Assembly: GCF_029760935.1 (NCBI RefSeq)
Contig: NZ_CP121684.1
Coordinates: forward strand, 558,001-622,000
DNA: 64,000 bases
Source of the DNA: Lysinibacter sp. HNR
Lineage (GTDB): Bacteria; Actinomycetota; Actinomycetes; Actinomycetales; Microbacteriaceae
Direction: 5' to 3'
The position numbers and the translations under genes were made by a program. The notes beneath the pieces were generated by a model that ran no database searches, had not been told where the DNA came from, and was given only the letters and a program-made list of their open reading frames with translations. Below are positions 8,687 to 17,382 of this stretch, piece after piece (positions within the stretch are counted from its first letter, which is position 1; the number at the start of each line of letters is the position of its first letter).

Positions 8687-10570
8687 ATGGTTGGGTCAAA
8701 CGCGCCCGCAATGACTTTTGCGGCTACCCTGATGAGCGCTCTTGTGGCGGGCGGAGTGCGCGATATCGTGGTGTGTCCCGGCTCGCGTTCACAGGCTCTT
8801 GCGCTTGCCGCTGCCGCGCTCGAAGAACACGGTCTGGTCCGTCTGCACGTGCGCCTTGATGAGCGTTCGGCGGGGTTCTTCGCTCTGGGTGCGGCGAGAG
8901 AATCGGGTGCCCCCGTCGTCATTATTACTTCGAGCGGTACGGCTGTTGCAAACCTCCATCCTGCGGTTCTCGAGGCGCATCACTCTTTTGTGCCGCTGAT
9001 CCTATTGACAGCTGACCGTCCCGACGAGCTCCGGGGTATCCGCAGTAATCAGACCACGGAACAGGCTCATCTGTACGGGGGTGCCGTGAGGTGGAGCCTG
9101 GATCAGCCTGCCCCCCCGGGGGGAGAATCGCTCGGCGCAACGGTCGCAGAGGAAGGTAAAGCCCGTGGTATAGCACATAGGGCTATTCGCTTTGCGAACG
9201 GTATCGAGACGCAAACCCCCGGGCCTGTTCAGCTCAATCTGGCTTTTCGCGAGCCGCTGTCCGGTGTGATACCGGATATGAGCGAGCTGGTTGCGAGGGA
9301 GAGTTCGGGTCCAGACACAATTGAGGGGCAGGGAACGGGTGAAGCCTTAGCCTCGGTTGAAAGCTCGGTTGAAAGCTCGGTTGAAAGCTCGGCTTGGGGC
9401 GAAGTTTTAGGGGACGACAAAGGCTCAGCCTCGGGTGAAAAGGTTGTTTCACCCGAGAATCAAGACTTGACCAAAAACCCGCTGTGCGATCGTGAACACA
9501 CATTTGTCCTGAGCGGTGTGGCCCGAACGGTTGTCGTTGCGGGTGCGGATGCCGGTGCCGCGGCGGAGAAGTTTGCGAGGGCGGCCGGAGTCCCACTGCT
9601 GGCAGAGGTTTCAAGTGGTGCGCGCTTTGGCCGTGAGGTGGTGGTGAACTACCGTGACCTGCTTCGTGAGCCGGGGTTTGGCGATCAGATTGAGCGGGTG
9701 ATTGTGTTTGGCCACCCCACCCTGAGCCGTGAGGTTCCCCAATTGATTCAGCGGGACGGGGTGACAACCGTGGTGGTTGCGCCCGTGGGGATGGAGGTCT
9801 ACAACCCCGGTCACCGAGTATCCACTGTTGTGCGGGAGGTGCGCGTGGGAGAATCCCACAGTACTGCCGACGGTCGTGCGTGGCTGGGTCACTGGCTTGT
9901 GGCTGATCGTGCTCTGCTTGCGGATCGTACGACCGTGCACGAACCTGATCTGCGAGCGGCCCGAGAAACCGGTTACAAGGAGCGGTCTCACTACGCGCGG
10001 GGTGAGTTAGCTGTTATGCGCGAGCGGATCTCTCGTGAACTGCTCTGCGAGTCGGTATGGCGGGCAAGCTGGCCTCACGATCGGCTGGTTGTGGGGGCAT
10101 CGCGGCTTGTAAGAGTGCTGGACGGGATTGTTCCCGGGCGTAATATTCGGGTGATTTCCAATCGTGGCCTGGCCGGAATCGACGGGACCACCGCCACTGC
10201 TTTGGGGGTTGCGAGCGTGAGCCAAGCGGCGGATGCGCCGGGGGTGACGCGTGTGATTATGGGTGACCTCACGTTTCTGCACGACGCGGGGTCGCTCATG
10301 CTTACCCCGGGAGAGGCCCGTCCGCGCATTCAAATTTTTGTGGGTAACGACGGTGGTGGAACCATCTTTGATGGTCTTGAGGTGGGGGAGAGTGCTCCCC
10401 GTGGGCTTTTTGATCGGGTGATGTATACCCCGCAAAATGTATCAATTTCTGCGCTTGCGGAGGCATACGGGTGGCAGTACGCTCGCATCACAACGCGGGG
10501 AGAGCTCGGCACCCTTTTGACGGTGCCGGTGACCGGGCCCTCCATCGTTGAGGTTCCCCTCTCACGCTAG
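8687..10570 (+). CDS. menD: SEPHCHC synthase
   Basis: MenD is the thiamine-diphosphate enzyme that adds a 2-oxoglutarate-derived succinyl group to isochorismate. The 627-residue protein begins with the classical VVCPGSRSQALALAAAALE and LHVRLDERSAGFFALG, followed by SSGTAVANLHPAVLEA, LTADRPDELRG, RGLAGIDGTTATALG and a ThDP pyrophosphate-binding region GDLTFLHDAGSLML with FVGNDGGGTIF. The ATG at 8687 is chosen because it is 4 bp after the upstream stop. Odd: between the first and middle domains there is a Ser/Glu-rich insertion of about 60 residues that includes a three-fold 12-bp repeat. No conserved motif is interrupted, so the gene should be functional. Confidence 0.94.
   Translation: MVGSNAPAMTFAATLMSALVAGGVRDIVVCPGSRSQALALAAAALEEHGLVRLHVRLDERSAGFFALGAARESGAPVVIITSSGTAVANLHPAVLEAHHSFVPLILLTADRPDELRGIRSNQTTEQAHLYGGAVRWSLDQPAPPGGESLGATVAEEGKARGIAHRAIRFANGIETQTPGPVQLNLAFREPLSGVIPDMSELVARESSGPDTIEGQGTGEALASVESSVESSVESSAWGEVLGDDKGSASGEKVVSPENQDLTKNPLCDREHTFVLSGVARTVVVAGADAGAAAEKFARAAGVPLLAEVSSGARFGREVVVNYRDLLREPGFGDQIERVIVFGHPTLSREVPQLIQRDGVTTVVVAPVGMEVYNPGHRVSTVVREVRVGESHSTADGRAWLGHWLVADRALLADRTTVHEPDLRAARETGYKERSHYARGELAVMRERISRELLCESVWRASWPHDRLVVGASRLVRVLDGIVPGRNIRVISNRGLAGIDGTTATALGVASVSQAADAPGVTRVIMGDLTFLHDAGSLMLTPGEARPRIQIFVGNDGGGTIFDGLEVGESAPRGLFDRVMYTPQNVSISALAEAYGWQYARITTRGELGTLLTVPVTGPSIVEVPLSR
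9352..9387 (+). repeat. 12-bp tandem repeat, three copies, inside menD
   Basis: The unit CTCGGTTGAAAG occurs three times head to tail and encodes repeated Ser-Val-Glu-Ser residues in the MenD interdomain linker. A fourth degenerate copy begins at 9388. The repeat is in frame, so copy-number change would alter linker length only. Confidence 0.85.
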
Positions 10571-10652
10571 AGGATGCGCTACGCGAGACGGGCTCTCCCT
10601 CCGCGGCGGTGAGAAATTTTTATGACCATCTTGAGCCGCAGACTTGCTTTTT

Positions 10653-10683
10653 TTGGCTTTATTGTAAATACTGGGGTAATAAT
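10653..10683 (+). promoter_or_regulatory. Possible promoter of the amidase operon
   Basis: TTGGCT at 10653-10658 and TAATAAT at 10677-10683 are 18 nt apart, in an AT-rich stretch between menD and the amidase gene. It would give a leader of roughly 35 nt carrying the GAGG ribosome binding site. Confidence 0.3.
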
Positions 10684-10724
10684 TTGGCTCAAAGGGGAAT
10701 CAAAAACGAAAGCTGAGGCCTTAA

Positions 10725-12140
10725 GTGAAGAACCTAGTTTTTCTAAGTGCTGACGAAATGACGTCTCATATTCGTGCAAAAGATATTAGTGTTGCAGAAT
10801 TATTAGAGGCGCATTTGCATCGGGTAGAGCAGATTAACCCTCTGATCAACGCAGTGGTTTCGCTAGACGAAGACCGTGCCCGTTCACGGGCTCGTGAGCT
10901 TGATAGGGCCCTGGCAGCGGAGGAACCTCGCTCTCGGCAACCGCTTTTTGGTCTGCCCATAGCGATTAAAGATACTCACAACACCGCCGGTATGCTCACC
11001 ACCTGGGGCTCTCCCGCCAAAAAAGATCACGTGCCCACCAGCAACGATTTGCATGTGCAGCGCATCGAAGATGCCGGGGCAATTATCTTCGGTAAAACCA
11101 ATGTTCCCGAATACGCCGCCGGTTCCCACACCTTTAACCGGCTATTTGGTGCCACCCGCAACCCCTACAACACTGAACGCTCGGCCGGAGGAAGCAGCGG
11201 GGGAGCCGCCGCTGCATTAGCCTCGGGATTCAACCCCGTTGCCGATGGCAGCGATATGGGTGGTTCCCTCCGCAACCCGGCCTCCTTCTGTAACGTCGTG
11301 GGGTTGCGACCCACCCCGGGGCTTGTGCCCAATGCGGAGGGCCCAAACATCTTTAACCCTCTGGTGACGGCGGGTCCCATGGCTCGAACGGTGCGTGATG
11401 CCGGCCTGCTCCTCTCCGTGATAGCACAACCCTCCGCGCTGCACCCCACGGGCTTTCCCACCGAAACATCTCGGTTTATCGACATACAGTCCGCCGAGCT
11501 GGCCGGACTGCGGGTGGCGTGGGCACCAACCTTGGGGGGCATGGTCCCGGTTGCACCGGAGGTTCTTCGGGTGCTTGAAGCGCAGCTGCGGGTGTTTGAA
11601 GCGGCCGGGGCCCACATTGAGGAGGCCTGCATGGATCTCAATGGTTCGCAGGAAGCCTTCACCACCATCCGTGCCGCCGAGTTCTACACGGCCTGGGCCG
11701 AGGAACAGTCGATCAACCCCGACGCTTTTAACAGCTTTGTCACCTGGAACATCCACCAGGGCAAAAACCTCACCGCCGCAGACCAGACCCGAGCCTACAA
11801 CGAGATGACCCGGCTCGTTCGACAAACGGCACGTTTTTTCGACAGCTACGATGTGCTCCTGGCACCCGTCGCGCAGGTTGCGCCCTTCCCCGTAGAGTGG
11901 GACTATCCTCGGGAGATCAACGGCGAAAAGCAAGAAAACTATCTTGAGTGGATGCGCGCCGCTTACCTCTTTACCCCGCTGGGAATCCCGGGCATCTCGG
12001 TTCCTGCGGGATTCACCGAGTCAGGACTGCCCGTGGGGGTACAGATGCTCACGGCGCACAACACCGATGCCCGCCTGCTGTCCATAGCACGAGCTTACGA
12101 AGAGCGAACCAACTACGCCCAGATTCATCCCGCCTTTTAA
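10725..12140 (+). CDS. Amidase-signature family amidohydrolase
   Basis: The 471-residue protein belongs to the amidase signature family. The Ser-cisSer-Lys triad is complete: Lys in PIAIKDTHNTAGM, cis-Ser in AGGSSGGAAAAL and the nucleophile in GSDMGGSLRNPASF. The substrate cannot be read from the sequence; relatives act on small amides, acylated amino acids, indoleacetamide or malonamate. GTG 10725 has GAGG 6 nt upstream. It opens an operon with a DUF3311 protein, a sodium/solute symporter, a CoA-transferase and a fused carboxyltransferase, so it probably releases an acid that is then activated to a CoA ester. No signal peptide is seen, so it acts in the cytoplasm after uptake. Confidence 0.88.
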   Translation: MKNLVFLSADEMTSHIRAKDISVAELLEAHLHRVEQINPLINAVVSLDEDRARSRARELDRALAAEEPRSRQPLFGLPIAIKDTHNTAGMLTTWGSPAKKDHVPTSNDLHVQRIEDAGAIIFGKTNVPEYAAGSHTFNRLFGATRNPYNTERSAGGSSGGAAAALASGFNPVADGSDMGGSLRNPASFCNVVGLRPTPGLVPNAEGPNIFNPLVTAGPMARTVRDAGLLLSVIAQPSALHPTGFPTETSRFIDIQSAELAGLRVAWAPTLGGMVPVAPEVLRVLEAQLRVFEAAGAHIEEACMDLNGSQEAFTTIRAAEFYTAWAEEQSINPDAFNSFVTWNIHQGKNLTAADQTRAYNEMTRLVRQTARFFDSYDVLLAPVAQVAPFPVEWDYPREINGEKQENYLEWMRAAYLFTPLGIPGISVPAGFTESGLPVGVQMLTAHNTDARLLSIARAYEERTNYAQIHPAF

Positions 12141-12156
12141 CACCTAGGAGACTTTC

Positions 12157-12405
12157 ATGACAGTGCGACTTGCGAGCAGGGGAAGGGTCGCTATTGCTGC
12201 GATCCCCATCGCCGGATTTTTTTCTACCCCGTTTTTTCCGTTTGCGCAGGAACCCACACTGTGGTTTGGGCTTCCCGCGGTGATGGTGTGGTTCACCGGG
12301 ATGATCGTTCTTTCCGTGGCCAGCCTGCAGGTTATTGAGCGCAGCTACATGCGTGACGGTGGCGGAGAGCTCGACCGCCTTGAAAAGGAAGGGAAAGTAC
12401 CGTGA
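12157..12405 (+). CDS. DUF3311-type small membrane partner of the symporter
   Basis: The 82-residue protein has two hydrophobic segments (around residues 12-28 and 36-59) with PFFPFAQEPTLWFGLPAVM between them, and a charged tail ending RLEKEGKVP. Small DUF3311 proteins of this shape are commonly encoded immediately before SSS-family symporters and are regarded as accessory subunits. Here its stop overlaps the symporter start by 4 bp (GTGA), which supports coupled translation. It begins 16 bp after the amidase stop. Confidence 0.72.
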   Translation: MTVRLASRGRVAIAAIPIAGFFSTPFFPFAQEPTLWFGLPAVMVWFTGMIVLSVASLQVIERSYMRDGGGELDRLEKEGKVP

Positions 12406-13871
12406 TTCTCACAATCATCATTGTTGTCGGGATCATCGGAATCGGGGCGCTGGGGGTCGCCAGCAGTCGCCGTCAGAAAAACATGTCAACCTGGACCGTG
12501 GGCAAGCGCGATTTCCCCAAGTGGACGGCGTGGTTTCTGCAGGCGGGAGAATCTCTTACCACCTTTAGCTTTCTCGGTCTTGCGGGTATCGCTTTTGCCG
12601 GAGGGGTGAGCGCCGTTTTTGCCCTGGGCTACCTCACCATGAGCTGCATTTGCATGTACTTTGTGGCTCCGCGCATCCGCGCGTTAGGTGCGAGCCGAGG
12701 CTATCTCACCATGGCCGATTTCTTCCGTGACCGTTACAAAAGCGTTCCCCTGGCAAAAATCATTGCCCTGGTCGGGGCGCTTTTTTTGATTCCCTACCTA
12801 CAATTGCAGATTACTGGATTAGGGCTCATCGTTGAGCTGGCAACGGGAAGCTCCGCAGCACGCGGATTCAGCATGATCATGGCGAGTATCCTGGTCATTA
12901 TCTTTGTCGCCTGGTCGGGTATTCGCGGTATCGCCAAAGTGGCGATCCTCAAGGACATTCTGATGGCGGTTGCTCTCGTGATTGTTTTTGTCGGTGTGGC
13001 CGTGGGAGTGTCCGGTATCCCCGACGTTTTCGCACAGGTTGCTGAAGAGGCCCCCGTGCTCCTCACCCTGCGGGCTGAAGGATACGACACCACCTTCTTT
13101 ATCACGGCGATGCTCGTCACCACGATCGGTGCCGGATTTGCGACGTTCCCGCACCTGTGGTCACCGATACTCGCCGCCGAGAGTGGAGCCGTGCTGCGAA
13201 GCAACTATAAGTGGCTGGCTGTTTATCAACTACTGCTTTTTATTCCCATCACGGTAGGGCTTGCCGCGGTTCTAGTACTCAGCCCGGATACCACGGGCAA
13301 CGCCGTCCTCCTCACGCTCACGCAAAACACACTTCCGGAGTGGCTGGTCGGTATTGTGGCTGTTGCCGGGGCGTCCGCAGCTATGGTGCCCGCGGGTGGC
13401 ATAGCCATGGGAATCTCGGCCCTAGTGTCGAACAACCTCTTAAAACCCAAAAAAGAGTCCCAGCAGATGTTTGTGACGTACGCTGTGATCATTGTTGCGG
13501 TGGGTATGGCACTTCTTTTTGGGCTGGTTCGCTCTGATATCGGTGCGCTACTCCTGCTCACCTACGGCGGCCTCACCCAGATGGCCCCGGCGGTTGCGCT
13601 TGCTCTACCCACCCGGGTGCGGGTCGGTGGTGTCCCCGTCATGCTGGGTATCATTACCGGGGCGCTCAGCGTAGCGGTCATCACGTTTGCAAATATCCCC
13701 ATCGGGAATTGGGACTCGGGACTCATCTCGCTGGCCCCCAACCTGCTTGTAGTTGCTGTGGCCGAGGCGGTGCGCAGAATCCGGCCCCGGTCGTCGGTGG
13801 CGAGCGAGACACCTGTGGGCACAAATCCGGACCCCGATCCGCGCGAGGTTTCCATCGGGGTCAGGTCATGA
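12402..13871 (+). CDS. Sodium:solute symporter (SSS family)
   Basis: The 489-residue integral membrane protein has about 12-13 hydrophobic segments. SSS features are the N-terminal MSTWTVGKRDFPKWTAWFL, then ESLTTFSFLGLAGIAFAGG, a region like YLTMADFFRDRYKS, and VAWSGIRGIAKVAILKDILM, which matches the transporter core of the PanF/PutP group. The substrate is probably a carboxylate or amide, inferred from the neighbours. It starts at a GTG overlapping the DUF3311 stop, and its own stop overlaps the CoA-transferase ATG (ATGA), so the genes form one translationally coupled unit. Confidence 0.88.
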   Translation: MILTIIIVVGIIGIGALGVASSRRQKNMSTWTVGKRDFPKWTAWFLQAGESLTTFSFLGLAGIAFAGGVSAVFALGYLTMSCICMYFVAPRIRALGASRGYLTMADFFRDRYKSVPLAKIIALVGALFLIPYLQLQITGLGLIVELATGSSAARGFSMIMASILVIIFVAWSGIRGIAKVAILKDILMAVALVIVFVGVAVGVSGIPDVFAQVAEEAPVLLTLRAEGYDTTFFITAMLVTTIGAGFATFPHLWSPILAAESGAVLRSNYKWLAVYQLLLFIPITVGLAAVLVLSPDTTGNAVLLTLTQNTLPEWLVGIVAVAGASAAMVPAGGIAMGISALVSNNLLKPKKESQQMFVTYAVIIVAVGMALLFGLVRSDIGALLLLTYGGLTQMAPAVALALPTRVRVGGVPVMLGIITGALSVAVITFANIPIGNWDSGLISLAPNLLVVAVAEAVRRIRPRSSVASETPVGTNPDPDPREVSIGVRS

Positions 13872-15070
13872 CCGTGAACGAAGAAACAGGTGGCCCGCTG
13901 GCGGGCATCCTCGTGATTGACCTGAGCCGGGCGCTCGCCGGTCCCCACGCCGCGATGATGCTGGGTGACCTGGGCGCTCGGGTCATCAAGATTGAGACGC
14001 CGCGGGGTGGCGACGATACGCGAGGGTGGGGTCCGCCTTTTGTGGGACCCGAGGACGCCCCCCAGGCCACCTATTTTTTGTCGTGTAATCGCAACAAGGA
14101 ATCCCTCGCCCTGGACCTCAAGTCCGAGGAGGGTATTTCCTCTCTGCGTGCGCTCCTTGCACGTGCCGACGTTGTGATCGAAAATTTTCGCACGGGGGTA
14201 ATGGATCGACTGGGTCTCTCCACTGCCGACCTGCTCACCCTTAATCCGCGATTGATTGTGCTCTCCATCACCGGTTTTGGCCACGATGGACCGGAGGCCG
14301 GAAGGGCCGGATACGATCAGATCGTCCAGGGCGAAGCTGGCCTGATGTCGATGACGGGGGCGGGGCCCGAGAGTGTGCAGCGGGTGGGGGTTCCCATTGC
14401 CGACCTGCTCTCGGGAATGTATGGTGCCTATGGGGTTTTGGGGGCGCTACACGAGAGAGACACCCGGACGGGCCGCGGTAAGGTCGTGAGAACGTCTCTC
14501 CTGGCGTCGGTGGTGGGGGTTCACGCTTTTCAGGGGACACGTTACACCGTAGCCGGTGAGGTTCCCGTGGCACAGGGAAACCACCACCCCTCGATCGCGC
14601 CCTACGGATTATTTCGCTGCGCAGACGGGTTTGTGCAGATCAGCGTGGGAAGTGAGGGTCTCTGGCAGAGATTCTGTGAGAGGTTTGGCATCGACCCCAA
14701 CACGTCGGAGCTGGCCACCAACAAGGAGCGGGTTATCAACAGAGACGAGACAATCCGGGTTGTGGAGAGGGCTTTTGCCGAGTACACGGCGGAGAAGCTG
14801 CTAGAAATTCTTGAGGAGGCGGGCATCCCTGCGGGTAAGGTTCGGAGCCTTGATGAGGTGTACGGGTGGGAGCAAGCTCGTTCTCAGGGGCTTCTGGTTG
14901 ATGTTGAGCATTCTGTTCTGGGGAATATTTCCCTTCCCGGCCCCCCCTTGCGTTTTTTCGACTGGGAAGGTGGTGCAGAGGTCGAGTCGACCCGCACCGC
15001 GCATCTACCGCCACCCACCCTGAACCAGCACGAAGAGAGCATCCGATCCTGGCTCGAAGGCGGTGAGTGA
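13868..15070 (+). CDS. CaiB/BaiF family CoA-transferase (class III)
   Basis: The 400-residue protein shows the class III CoA-transferase pattern: GILVIDLSRALAGPHAAMML, LGDLGARVIKIE, FLSCNRNKESLALDL, DVVIENFRTGVMDRLGL, then GYDQIVQGEAGLMSMTG with the Asp that forms the acyl anhydride. These enzymes move CoA between carboxylic acids. The ATG overlaps the symporter stop by 4 bp, so I reject a longer frame starting at 13709. It is followed after 3 bp by the carboxyltransferase. In context it probably activates the acid imported by the symporter or released by the amidase. Confidence 0.9.
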   Translation: MTVNEETGGPLAGILVIDLSRALAGPHAAMMLGDLGARVIKIETPRGGDDTRGWGPPFVGPEDAPQATYFLSCNRNKESLALDLKSEEGISSLRALLARADVVIENFRTGVMDRLGLSTADLLTLNPRLIVLSITGFGHDGPEAGRAGYDQIVQGEAGLMSMTGAGPESVQRVGVPIADLLSGMYGAYGVLGALHERDTRTGRGKVVRTSLLASVVGVHAFQGTRYTVAGEVPVAQGNHHPSIAPYGLFRCADGFVQISVGSEGLWQRFCERFGIDPNTSELATNKERVINRDETIRVVERAFAEYTAEKLLEILEEAGIPAGKVRSLDEVYGWEQARSQGLLVDVEHSVLGNISLPGPPLRFFDWEGGAEVESTRTAHLPPPTLNQHEESIRSWLEGGE

Positions 15071-15073
15071 GGA

Positions 15074-16597
15074 ATGTCTGGCGTGACACCCTCCCCCGCT
15101 CGTCTCAGCGCACACGAGCTTATCGACCTGCTCACTGATGAGGACAGCTTCGTTTCTTGGGACAGTACCCCTGTGGAGGTGACGACCACCGAGAAGTATG
15201 CCGCGGAGCTTGCGGCTGCGAGGGAACGCTCGGGTGTTGACGAGTCGGTGCTGACGGGGGAGGGACTTATCCGTGGGAGGCGCGTGGCCATTATCGTCTC
15301 GGAATTTGCCTTTCTTGCGGGGTCAATCGGTGTTGCTGCCGCCCAGCGCCTGGTGGAAGCGATTGAGAAGGCTACTTTAGAGGGACTTCCTCTGCTCGCG
15401 GGCCCGGCCTCGGGTGGAACCCGGATGCAGGAGGGCACGCTTGCTTTCCTCTCGATGGTTAAAATCTCGGCCGCCCTTTCCAAACACAAGGCGGCAAAGC
15501 TGCCCTACCTGGTGTACCTCCGTCACCCCACGACCGGGGGTGTTATGGCGTCGTGGGCGTCACTCGGCCACGTGACGGTGGCGGAGCCGGGCGCGCTCGT
15601 GGGCTTCTTGGGTCCGCGCGTGTTCGAAGCGATCTACGGGGAAAAATTTCCTGAGGGCGTTCAGGTATCTGAAAATCTCTATAGCAATGGCCTCATTGAC
15701 GGGGTGATTCCGCCGCGTAAGTTGCCCGGTATCATTAGTCGGATACTGCGGGTGTTGGACGCTCCCGTCGCAAAGACCCCGCCACCGCAGCCCGAGCCGT
15801 GGACCGGACGTGAGACCGATACCTGGGAGTCAATCGTGCGCTCTCGTGATCCTGAGCGTCCCGGTATTCGGGCCTTATTGCGGCAGGGAGCTCACAATGT
15901 GCTACCGCTTAACGGTACGGGACAGGGCGAAAAAGATCCCGGTCTCGTGTTGGCTCTTGCGCAATTTGGTAGGGTCTCGTGTGTTGTGATGGGGCAAGAT
16001 CGCCAGGCGCAGCGGGTGCGGGAACCCATGGGGCCCGCCGCGTTGCGCGAGGCTAGGCGGGGTATGCGCCTGGCAGAAGAACTCGGCCTTCCACTCGTAA
16101 CGGTGATTGACACCCCCGGTGCGGCGCTGTCGCAGAAGGCAGAGGAGGGCGGGTTGGCGGGGGAGATTGCGCGCTGTCTTCTTGAATTGGTGACGCTTCC
16201 CAGCCCCTCAATCTCATTGATCTTGGGTGAGGGAACGGGTGGGGGTGCACTTGCCCTGCTGCCCGCAGATCGTACTTTGGCGGCAGAAAACGCTTGGTTA
16301 TCACCGCTGCCGCCGGAGGGCGCGAGCGCGATTGTGTATCGTGACACGGAGCACGCCGCCCAGATGGCACAGGAACAGGGTGTGAGTTCGTTTGCGCTGC
16401 GGGAAAGTGGGATTGTCGACTGGGTGATTCCCGAGCGTCCCGACGCGGTGCAGGAACCCGAGGCGTTTTGTGCGCGAGTGGCCGAATCGCTTGAATTTCA
16501 CCTGTGGCAGTTGCGCGGGCAAAGCTCCGAGGCCAGGCTCAGTGTGCGATTTGACAGGTATCGCCGATTGGGGCTGTCCTCGACACGGCACGGATGA
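15074..16597 (+). CDS. Fused acyl-CoA carboxyltransferase (AccD-AccA type)
   Basis: The 507-residue protein joins two crotonase-fold carboxyltransferase halves. The N-terminal half (about 1-245) is AccD-like, with AGPASGGTRMQEGTLAF and PTTGGVMASWASLGHV; the Cys4 zinc finger of bacterial AccD is absent. The C-terminal half (about 255-475) is AccA-like, with EPMGPAALREARRGMRLAEE, TVIDTPGAALSQKAEEGG and LGEGTGGGALALLPADR. Such fusions occur in actinobacteria. No biotin carboxylase or biotin carrier gene is in the operon, so it either uses subunits encoded elsewhere or works in the decarboxylating direction, as the malonate decarboxylase subunits MdcD and MdcE do. The substrate is unknown. Confidence 0.85.
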   Translation: MSGVTPSPARLSAHELIDLLTDEDSFVSWDSTPVEVTTTEKYAAELAAARERSGVDESVLTGEGLIRGRRVAIIVSEFAFLAGSIGVAAAQRLVEAIEKATLEGLPLLAGPASGGTRMQEGTLAFLSMVKISAALSKHKAAKLPYLVYLRHPTTGGVMASWASLGHVTVAEPGALVGFLGPRVFEAIYGEKFPEGVQVSENLYSNGLIDGVIPPRKLPGIISRILRVLDAPVAKTPPPQPEPWTGRETDTWESIVRSRDPERPGIRALLRQGAHNVLPLNGTGQGEKDPGLVLALAQFGRVSCVVMGQDRQAQRVREPMGPAALREARRGMRLAEELGLPLVTVIDTPGAALSQKAEEGGLAGEIARCLLELVTLPSPSISLILGEGTGGGALALLPADRTLAAENAWLSPLPPEGASAIVYRDTEHAAQMAQEQGVSSFALRESGIVDWVIPERPDAVQEPEAFCARVAESLEFHLWQLRGQSSEARLSVRFDRYRRLGLSSTRHG

Positions 16598-16752
16598 TGG
16601 GACTTGTGGGACTGCTCACGTGTGGGCGAAGACCGTAATAGCGGTAGTGACGCGAGTGCAACGGTAGATGGGGTTGGTGGCTTAGAACTTGCTCTAGACT
16701 CTGGTTCTTGCAGACCAGGGTGTTAAGCTGAATAGGTTTTGTTTATATCAAC

Positions 16753-16767
16753 TTTTTTTTGGGGGGG
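16753..16767 (+). repeat. T8G7 double homopolymer before a secreted-protein gene
   Basis: Eight T and then seven G stand 5 nt before the ATG at 16773, with the G run in the place of the ribosome binding site. Runs of this length can slip in replication and would then alter the spacing or strength of translation initiation. Confidence 0.6.
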
Positions 16768-16772
16768 ATTCG

Positions 16773-17248
16773 ATGCGGCAGAGGGCTAAAATAGCGGCCG
16801 TTGTTTCCCTCGCGAGTGTTGTTGTGGGGATTCTAGGGTCGGGTCCTGTGGGGGCGCTGTGGTCTGTTCCGGGAAGCGTGGACGCTTCGGTGCGGAGTGA
16901 TCGATTGCTGGCTCCTCCTGCGGCGGTGGCGGTTATCGCCCGGGCAACAGCTACATTCCCACGCAGGGAACACGGTGCTGGTTGTATTCCGACGGCACTG
17001 CTGGGTGTGTGGGAAGCGGCGCGGCTGGTCTTTTGGGTGAGGGACCCGGGGGTCGGTTAGGGACGATTAACACCACTGCAGGAACTGTTGTGATACCCCA
17101 GAAAGTGGTGTGTTCCGCGGGTGCTGTCGCTTCCGGAACGGTGCGCGTGTTAACACCGGGCACTGCATATTTTTATCGTCTCTCATACACAATCGGTCAG
17201 TGGCAGAGTCCTCTATCGGAGGTCTTTCGAGTGAATACTGCTGCTTAG
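16773..17248 (+). pseudogene. Small secreted protein, frameshifted
   Basis: The ATG frame gives a clear signal peptide (MRQRAKIAAVVSLASVVVGI then ALW) and continues in Arg-rich sequence to a stop at 17060. From about 16900 onwards a different frame reads as a plausible exported protein with Gly/Ser/Thr-rich strands and paired cysteines (NSYIPTQGTRCWLYSDGTAG, later PGTAYFYRLSYTIGQW) and ends at 17248. Joining the two needs one frameshift near 16900-16925. I do not recognise the family. It may be a decayed gene, a sequencing error at a GC-rich spot, or a phase-variable gene. No close partner is seen in the neighbourhood. Confidence 0.5.
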
Positions 17249-17382
17249 TATCCCGTGTATGAGATCGGTTGTGAGCCGGTATGAGGCAGCAGTGAATCTC
17301 CCCCATTTCATCGAGATTTTAACGAGTCCAGTGAAAATAAAACGTGGTTTTGTGGATCCTATCTATTAGGGTTCATAGGGTG

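Noticed and set aside
9111-9123. C7G6 run in menD as a terminator or site
   Set aside because: It lies within an intact coding frame and has no loop or T tract; probably chance in GC-rich sequence.
10579-10779. 66-codon minus-strand frame between menD and the amidase gene
   Set aside because: It overlaps the amidase start and likely promoter, and the product has no recognisable feature.
16598-16772. Possible tRNA or small RNA gene
   Set aside because: No cloverleaf, no T-loop sequence and no clear terminator were found on either strand.
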